In this document: positions 6,876 through 10,647 of the stretch, in pieces
Position numbering within the stretch: the stretch's first letter is position 1
How the letters are laid out: each line of letters starts with the position of its first letter
Assembly: GCA_946535685.1 (NCBI GenBank)
Contig: CAMNDR010000012.1
Coordinates: forward strand, 1 to 10,647
DNA length: 10,647 nt
Direction: 5' to 3'
Source of the DNA: an uncultured Clostridia bacterium
GTDB taxonomy: Bacteria > Bacillota > Clostridia > Oscillospirales > Ruminococcaceae
Program-made: the position numbers and the translations under genes
Notes under the pieces: generated by a model
Database searches by the model: none
Seen by the model: the letters and a program-made list of their open reading frames with translations, nothing else
What the model was told of the DNA's origin: nothing

Positions 6876-8447
6876 TTATCGCTTTAGCGCCGTGATCTCA
6901 TCCGCCAGCGCCCGGAACAGCGGCGCTGCGGTTTCATTTCCATAGCCGCCGTCCTCAACCAGCACCGTGACGGCATATTTCGGATCCTCAATGGGAAAAT
7001 ACCCCGTGATCCAGGCGTGGCAGTATTCCTGCCCGTCTGCATCAAAGCGCCCGGTCTGGGCGGTCGAGGTCTTGGCGGCAGCGATGACAGTTTGGGGTAC
7101 GGCGTTGGAATTCTCATTCTCATTGATCGCCGAGATCATCATGCCCTGCAGATAATATGCCGCCTGCCGCCGCAGTGCATAGGCATACATCGGCGGTTTC
7201 TCATCGAGCACCGTTTTGCCGTCCGTGGTGAATCCCCGCACAAGCCGTGCAAGCGGCATGCGTCCGTTGTTGGCAATGCCGCATGTCATCTGCGTCACCT
7301 GCAGCGGCGTCGCCGTGAGCAGACCCTGGCCGAAGCAGAAATTGGCCATTTCCGCCGGGAGCTGCAGATCCTTCCGGGTTGGCAGCGTGCCGCTTGCAGA
7401 AACGATGCTCCCGGAGAGGGCGATCTGTGTCCCGAAGCCGAGATCCTGCGCTGTTGTGAGCATGATCTCCGGATCAAGCAGTTCGCTGAGCTCCACAAAA
7501 TAGGTGTTGCAGGAATAGACCATTGCCTGCCGCATATCCACCGTGCCATGTCCCCGCCAGTCATGGCAGCGGAAGGTCTGACCGCTGATCTCTGTCCTGC
7601 CGGTGCATTCTGTCTCAAAACCGAGGATGCCTTCCTTATAGGCAGCCGCACAGGTCACGAGCTTGAAGATCGAGCCGACGCTGTAGGCGCACAGGCAGCG
7701 GTCGATCAGCGGACTGTCCGGATCATCGAGCGCCTGCACAAGCGCTTCCGGATCATAGGACGGGAAGCTCGCCATCGCCAACACATCGCCGCTCTCCACA
7801 TCCATCACGACAACAGCGCCCTTCGGGATATCCAGCCCCTCACAGAGCTTCTGGATATCCGCATCGAGCGTCGTCACAAGGGACGGATTGCAGCCCTGTG
7901 CCTGCCGGACAGTGACCGGCTCTCCGAGCAGTGCGTGCCCCCGTGCATCCACGGTATAGGTCACGCTGGCCGGATCCTTGCTGCCCCGCAGGATCCGGTC
8001 ATAATCCAGTTCCAGTCCTGTCACGCCTCTGCCGGCCTGCGTATAGCCGAGGACATGCGGGGCGAGCATTGTGCCGCTGCGCTCCGGCAGTGCCAGCACG
8101 GGGATATCCTCGCTGTCCGGTGCTGCATCTACCCTGCAGAGAAAGGGCTTTCCGCTGCGGATCCCTGCGAGAAGCGGCGAGACCTGGGCTGTCTGCTGCA
8201 GCAGCGCAGCAATGCACTCCGGTGTTGGGGTGACAGCGGCATAGAGCGCCGTTCCCTGGTTGTTCAGCTTCTGCAGATGCCGGTCATAGATCGTCCCGGA
8301 GGCCTGTCCGGCGGTGAGGACGGTCTGGCTCTGCCGGATGGCAGTCTCCGTCAGATCGGCGCTCTGCATCTGCAGGATGATCGAGAGCGCCAGCATCAGG
8401 CACACAGTCAGACAGGCCGTCCTGACGATCAGCAAGCGTTTGCGCAT
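6876..8447 (-). CDS. Class B penicillin-binding protein (peptidoglycan transpeptidase)
   Basis: This 523-residue protein should cross-link peptidoglycan stem peptides outside the membrane. One N-terminal membrane anchor (about residues 5-27) follows the basic MRKR. A reduced N-terminal domain includes SGTIYDRHLQKL (50-61) and GRGVTGLELDYDRILRG (139-155), the usual class B landmarks. The transpeptidase domain covers about 205-515. Ser259-Ile-Phe-Lys262 is the nucleophile motif, Ser312-Cys-Asn314 the second, and Lys459-Thr-Ser461 the third, where KTG is normal. GQGLLTATPLQ at 373-383 is also typical. It is short for class B (often 550-750) and lacks PASTA repeats; it resembles the PbpA/SpoVD group but I cannot name an orthologue. 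The start is supported by GGGAGG at 8454-8459 on the minus strand, which lies inside a long hairpin. It follows dtd and the HTH gene on the same strand. Confidence 0.92.
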   Translation of the reverse strand: MRKRLLIVRTACLTVCLMLALSIILQMQSADLTETAIRQSQTVLTAGQASGTIYDRHLQKLNNQGTALYAAVTPTPECIAALLQQTAQVSPLLAGIRSGKPFLCRVDAAPDSEDIPVLALPERSGTMLAPHVLGYTQAGRGVTGLELDYDRILRGSKDPASVTYTVDARGHALLGEPVTVRQAQGCNPSLVTTLDADIQKLCEGLDIPKGAVVVMDVESGDVLAMASFPSYDPEALVQALDDPDSPLIDRCLCAYSVGSIFKLVTCAAAYKEGILGFETECTGRTEISGQTFRCHDWRGHGTVDMRQAMVYSCNTYFVELSELLDPEIMLTTAQDLGFGTQIALSGSIVSASGTLPTRKDLQLPAEMANFCFGQGLLTATPLQVTQMTCGIANNGRMPLARLVRGFTTDGKTVLDEKPPMYAYALRRQAAYYLQGMMISAINENENSNAVPQTVIAAAKTSTAQTGRFDADGQEYCHAWITGYFPIEDPKYAVTVLVEDGGYGNETAAPLFRALADEITALKR

Positions 8448-8490
8448 AAAAACCCTCCCTTACCAGCTTAGTGCCAGTATGGGAGGTTTT
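8448..8490 (-). promoter_or_regulatory. Long hairpin burying the PBP ribosome binding site (terminator or regulatory leader)
   Basis: Read on the minus strand, AAAACCTCCC (8490-8481) pairs with GGGAGGGTTTT (8459-8449) with one bulged G. Inside it, TACTGGC (8479-8473) pairs with GCTGGTA (8467-8461) with two G-U wobbles and a 5-base loop ACTAA. One A-A mismatch separates the two stems. The 3' arm contains the Shine-Dalgarno of the PBP gene and ends in TTTTT directly before the ATG. The shape fits a Rho-independent terminator for the upstream dtd-HTH transcript, or a leader that hides the PBP ribosome binding site; the sequence alone does not decide. Confidence 0.7.
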
Positions 8491-8504
8491 GACGTATTTA
8501 TACA

Positions 8505-8765
8505 TCATCCGTCTTTCTTGGCGTTCTGGAACGCCCCCCGGAGCACCTCGGAAAGATCCTTTCCATAGAGCTCACACCATGCATACAGCTCTTCGAGCGT
8601 GAGCGTGCCGGGAGTGTTGTAGCGGCGGCGCACTGTTCTCTCGGAGATATCGAGCTTTTGGGAGATCTCCGAAAAGTCCTTTGCTCCGCTTCTGCGCCAC
8701 ATGATGAGGTTCAGCTTGATAGCATCTACAAATTTGTCGTAGCTTTCTCGGTCTTCGATTTTCAT
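8505..8765 (-). CDS. Small helix-turn-helix DNA-binding protein
   Basis: The protein has 86 residues. Residues 30-50, FSEISQKLDISERTVRRRYN, read as a helix-turn-helix, followed by a helix (TLEELYAWCELYGKDLSEVL, 56-75) as in Cro/C1 (XRE) proteins. It has no effector domain, so it is probably a simple repressor or cofactor; its operator is unknown. I chose the ATG at 8765 because AGGAGGA (8777-8771) precedes it, whereas the longer frame to 8810 would overlap the dtd coding end and adds residues unlike a start. The Shine-Dalgarno overlaps the dtd stop codon and only 10 bases separate the genes, so the two are co-transcribed and probably translationally linked. It may autoregulate the dtd promoter or act on the PBP gene downstream, but nothing in the sequence shows this directly. 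Confidence 0.8.
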   Translation of the reverse strand: MKIEDRESYDKFVDAIKLNLIMWRRSGAKDFSEISQKLDISERTVRRRYNTPGTLTLEELYAWCELYGKDLSEVLRGAFQNAKKDG

Positions 8766-8775
8766 GATAATCCTC

Positions 8776-9210
8776 CTATGCCTCGAGCAAAATCGTGAAC
8801 GGTCCGTCATTGCAGAGCCTTACCTGCATTTCAGCACCGAACACACCGTGTGCCACACGCTTTACCTGCGGACGGAGCTGCTCCATGAAGACCTCATAGA
8901 GCCGCTCTGCCAGAACGGGTTCACCGGCATGGCAGAAGCTCGGGCGGTTTTTCTTGCAATCAGCATACAGGGTGAATTGAGAGATGACCAGTACTTCGCC
9001 GTCAACGTCCTTCAAAGAGAGATTGGTCTTGCCGTCTGCATCGGAAAAAATGCGTATCTTGACCAGCTTATCGGCCAGCTTTTTTGCCGTCTCTTCCGTA
9101 TCGCCTTCACCGACACCGAGCAGGACGACATAGCCCTTCCCGATCTCGCCGACGACCTCGCCGCCTACGGAAACAGAGCCTTCCGTGACTCTCTGAACGA
9201 CCAGTTTCAT
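8776..9210 (-). CDS. dtd: D-aminoacyl-tRNA deacylase Dtd
   Basis: Dtd hydrolyses D-amino acids (and glycine mischarged on tRNA-Ala) from tRNA, protecting translation in the cytoplasm. The 144-residue length is standard. The N-terminal MKLVVQRVTEGSVSV, the SQFTLYADCKKNRPSF block (77-92) that contributes the catalytic pocket, and the C-terminal NDGPFTILLEA (134-144) carrying the Gly-cis-Pro motif identify it. The residue after the Gly-Pro is Phe138 where Val is common. The ATG at 9210 is preceded by AAAGGAGA (9228-9221) and matches the family's N-terminus; the 32-residue extension to 9306 runs through the promoter and is not coding. It is the first gene of the minus-strand operon, followed by the HTH gene. 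Confidence 0.97.
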   Translation of the reverse strand: MKLVVQRVTEGSVSVGGEVVGEIGKGYVVLLGVGEGDTEETAKKLADKLVKIRIFSDADGKTNLSLKDVDGEVLVISQFTLYADCKKNRPSFCHAGEPVLAERLYEVFMEQLRPQVKRVAHGVFGAEMQVRLCNDGPFTILLEA

Positions 9211-9245
9211 TCCAGTACCCTCTCCTTTGATTGTTAGCCATATTA

Positions 9246-9274
9246 AATATACTGCATCGCAGGGGATTTTGCAA
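9246..9274 (-). promoter_or_regulatory. Sigma-A promoter of the dtd-HTH operon
   Basis: On the minus strand, TTGCAA (9274-9269) and TATATT (9251-9246) are separated by exactly 17 bases. The start would fall near 9239, leaving about 28 bases before the dtd ATG and including its Shine-Dalgarno. The region between this promoter and the divergent one (about 9275-9384) is AT-rich with an A-tract near 9304-9312 and holds no gene. Confidence 0.8.
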
Positions 9275-9384
9275 GAGGTTTTACAGAAAATCGTGAAAAC
9301 TGACAAAAAAATAAGAGGTAAACTATCAAATACGCCGATGGATCCTTTTCTTTCGATTTTGATATGTCACTTTCGGGAAAGCAC

Positions 9385-9413
9385 TTGATTTTTCTGTCAA
9401 AGTACTGTATAAT
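9385..9413 (+). promoter_or_regulatory. Sigma-A promoter of the diguanylate cyclase gene
   Basis: TTGATT (9385-9390) and a perfect TATAAT (9408-9413) are spaced by 17 bases. Transcription would start around 9420, immediately before a stem-loop. An imperfect dyad, ACTTGA (9384-9389) and TCAAAGT (9397-9403), covers the -35 and spacer and could be an operator. Confidence 0.82.
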
Positions 9414-9420
9414 GAAAACA

Positions 9421-9440
9421 GAGTCCTGCGCTGCAGGCTC
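9421..9440 (+). promoter_or_regulatory. 5'-end stem-loop in the diguanylate cyclase leader
   Basis: GAG-T-CCTGC pairs with GCAGG-CTC around a GCT loop, giving eight pairs with one bulged T. It starts at or within a few bases of the predicted transcription start, so it would sit at the extreme 5' end of the mRNA, a position known to slow 5'-dependent decay. It has no T-run after it, so it is not a terminator. The Shine-Dalgarno AGAGGTG (9445-9451) stays outside the stem. Confidence 0.65.
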
Positions 9441-9458
9441 CAAAAGAGGTGAACGATC

Positions 9459-10647
9459 ATGTATTATGCAACGATCGGAGCGCTTGCGATTCTGGTTCTC
9501 CTTATTGAAAACAACGATATTCTGCTGAAACGCAGCAGGAATGCGCAGAATCCTGCATGGAAGGATTATTACCGCTTCCTGATCGCAGTGCTGGTATATT
9601 ATGTCACGGATGTCCTGTGGGGCATCATCGAGAGTTTCAAGCTCGCAGTGATGCTGTACATTGACACGACGCTCTATTTTATCGCCATGGCATGCGGCGT
9701 TCTGTTCTGGACGCAGTTCGTGGTGAGCTATCTGGGCGAAAAGAACCGGTACGGGCGATTTTTACGGTATGCAGGGCGGATCTTTGCCTGCGCGGAGATG
9801 GCGCTTGTCGGCCTGAATCTGTTTGTTCCGATCCTGTTTTCGGTGGATGCACAGTGTGTTTACCGGGCAAATCCGTTCCGGTATGTCATGCTGACAGTGC
9901 AGATCCTGCTGCTGCTCCTGAGTGCCGTGCAGGCATTCACGGCGATCGCCAGGGGCGCTTCTGCAGCCAAAAACCGCTATCTTGCGATCGCATTGTTCGG
10001 CCTGATCATGGCACTGTTCCTGTCGATCCAGCTCTGGTATCCTTATCTGCCGGTGTATTCGGTGGCCTATCTGCTCGGTACCTGTCTGCTTCATACCTTT
10101 GTTGTCAATAATGAGAAGGAGGAGTACGAATCCGAGCTGGAACGGGCGGTTGCACGGGAAAAGCAGCAGTATGAGGAGCTGGTCAATGCCCGTGTGCTGG
10201 CATATAAGGATGCGCTGACAGGCGTGAAGAGCAAGCTGGCATACCTGGAATATGAAGCAAAATGGGACAATATCATCCGGGAGAAAGCCGAGGCGGCATT
10301 TTCGATCGCCGTATTTGATGTCAACGGCCTCAAGCACATCAATGACACCCTTGGGCATGAAAAGGGCGATCAGTTCATCATTGATGCATGCATGATGATC
10401 TGCAGGCAATTCAAGCACAGTCCGGTGTTCCGGATCGGCGGCGATGAATTTGTTGCCCTGCTTGAATGCGAGGACTATCAGAACCGGGCGGAGCTGATCG
10501 AGAGCTTTGACCGGATGATGGACGAGCCGGAAAGCCCGGATCAGATCATCATTTCGATGGGCGTGGCGGATTTTGATGCATCGCAGGACGGCGGATTTCA
10601 CGATGTGTTTATCCGTGCCGACCAGAAAATGTACGCGCGTAAGCACG
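9459..10647 (+). CDS. Membrane-anchored diguanylate cyclase (GGDEF), 3' end outside window
   Basis: The frame opens at ATG 9459 behind AGAGGTG and stays open to the window end, giving 396 residues. Residues 1-215 are strongly hydrophobic, with roughly six membrane segments (for example 5-17, 40-57, 66-92, 108-128, 142-162, 173-213). Residues 217-250 are charged and probably a coiled-coil linker (NEKEEYESELERAVAREK). The GGDEF domain starts at DALTGVKSKL (251-260), continues with FDVNGLKHINDTLGHEKGD (286-304, first metal site Asp287, Asn295, Asp304) and has an intact FRIGGDEF (324-331). RADQKMYARK at 386-395 is the usual domain end, so only a few residues are missing. It should make cyclic di-GMP from two GTP in response to a signal sensed in or at the membrane; the sensory part is not a family I recognise. 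It has its own promoter. Confidence 0.93.
   Translation, partial: MYYATIGALAILVLLIENNDILLKRSRNAQNPAWKDYYRFLIAVLVYYVTDVLWGIIESFKLAVMLYIDTTLYFIAMACGVLFWTQFVVSYLGEKNRYGRFLRYAGRIFACAEMALVGLNLFVPILFSVDAQCVYRANPFRYVMLTVQILLLLLSAVQAFTAIARGASAAKNRYLAIALFGLIMALFLSIQLWYPYLPVYSVAYLLGTCLLHTFVVNNEKEEYESELERAVAREKQQYEELVNARVLAYKDALTGVKSKLAYLEYEAKWDNIIREKAEAAFSIAVFDVNGLKHINDTLGHEKGDQFIIDACMMICRQFKHSPVFRIGGDEFVALLECEDYQNRAELIESFDRMMDEPESPDQIIISMGVADFDASQDGGFHDVFIRADQKMYARKH

Noticed and set aside
7017..8471. Plus-strand open frame of 484 residues opposite the PBP gene
   Set aside because: It is antisense to a gene with full penicillin-binding motifs, its protein is rich in Arg, His and Cys with no recognisable domain, and it has no ribosome binding site of its own.
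9211..9306. N-terminal extension of Dtd by 32 residues
   Set aside because: The family starts at MKLVVQRV, a Shine-Dalgarno sits just before that ATG, and the extension covers the promoter.
9762..10646. Minus-strand open frame of 294 residues at the right end
   Set aside because: It is antisense to the diguanylate cyclase, whose GGDEF motif and hydrophobic segments are clear; the reverse product has no family features.

Overview
The window is a GC-rich bacterial chromosomal segment, most likely from a Ruminococcus-like member of the Clostridia (Oscillospiraceae). The main clues are two secreted proteins with type I dockerin modules, BspA-type leucine-rich repeats of the style common in ruminococci, strong AGGAGG-type ribosome binding sites, and sigma-A-like promoters. 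No mobile element, CRISPR array, rRNA or tRNA is visible. The organism assignment is inference from protein style, not from a database match.

Left part (1-4577, plus strand): a tightly packed four-gene run, apparently one operon. It holds the end of a class I/II aminotransferase, ispE (isoprenoid precursor kinase; ATGA overlap), a secreted papain-family protease with a C-terminal dockerin (10-base gap), and an MraY-type phospho-MurNAc-pentapeptide transferase (28-base gap). A strong intrinsic terminator closes it. IspE feeds the pathway to undecaprenyl phosphate and MraY uses that lipid to make lipid I, so the extracellular protease sits between two steps that converge on cell-wall precursor synthesis.

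Middle (4578-6873): a single-gene unit with its own promoter and terminator. It encodes a 702-residue secreted protein made of BspA-like leucine-rich repeats, an internal dockerin and a C-terminal CAP/SCP domain. Base composition shifts visibly between its LRR part and its dockerin-CAP part.

Right-centre (6876-9274, minus strand): dtd (D-aminoacyl-tRNA deacylase) and a small helix-turn-helix protein are read from one good promoter. A short class B penicillin-binding protein follows. A long hairpin fills the gap before the PBP gene and buries its ribosome binding site. It looks like either a terminator or a translational/transcriptional switch, and it is the most interesting non-coding element here.

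Right end (9385-10647, plus strand): a divergent promoter, a 5'-end stem-loop, and a membrane-anchored GGDEF diguanylate cyclase that runs off the window just before its expected end. The gene is intact in what is visible and lacks the usual inhibitory I-site.

I see no clearly new multi-gene system. The observations worth following are the hairpin over the PBP start, the internal dockerin joining LRR and CAP modules, the shared dockerin recognition residues, and departures from consensus motifs in MraY and the PBP.
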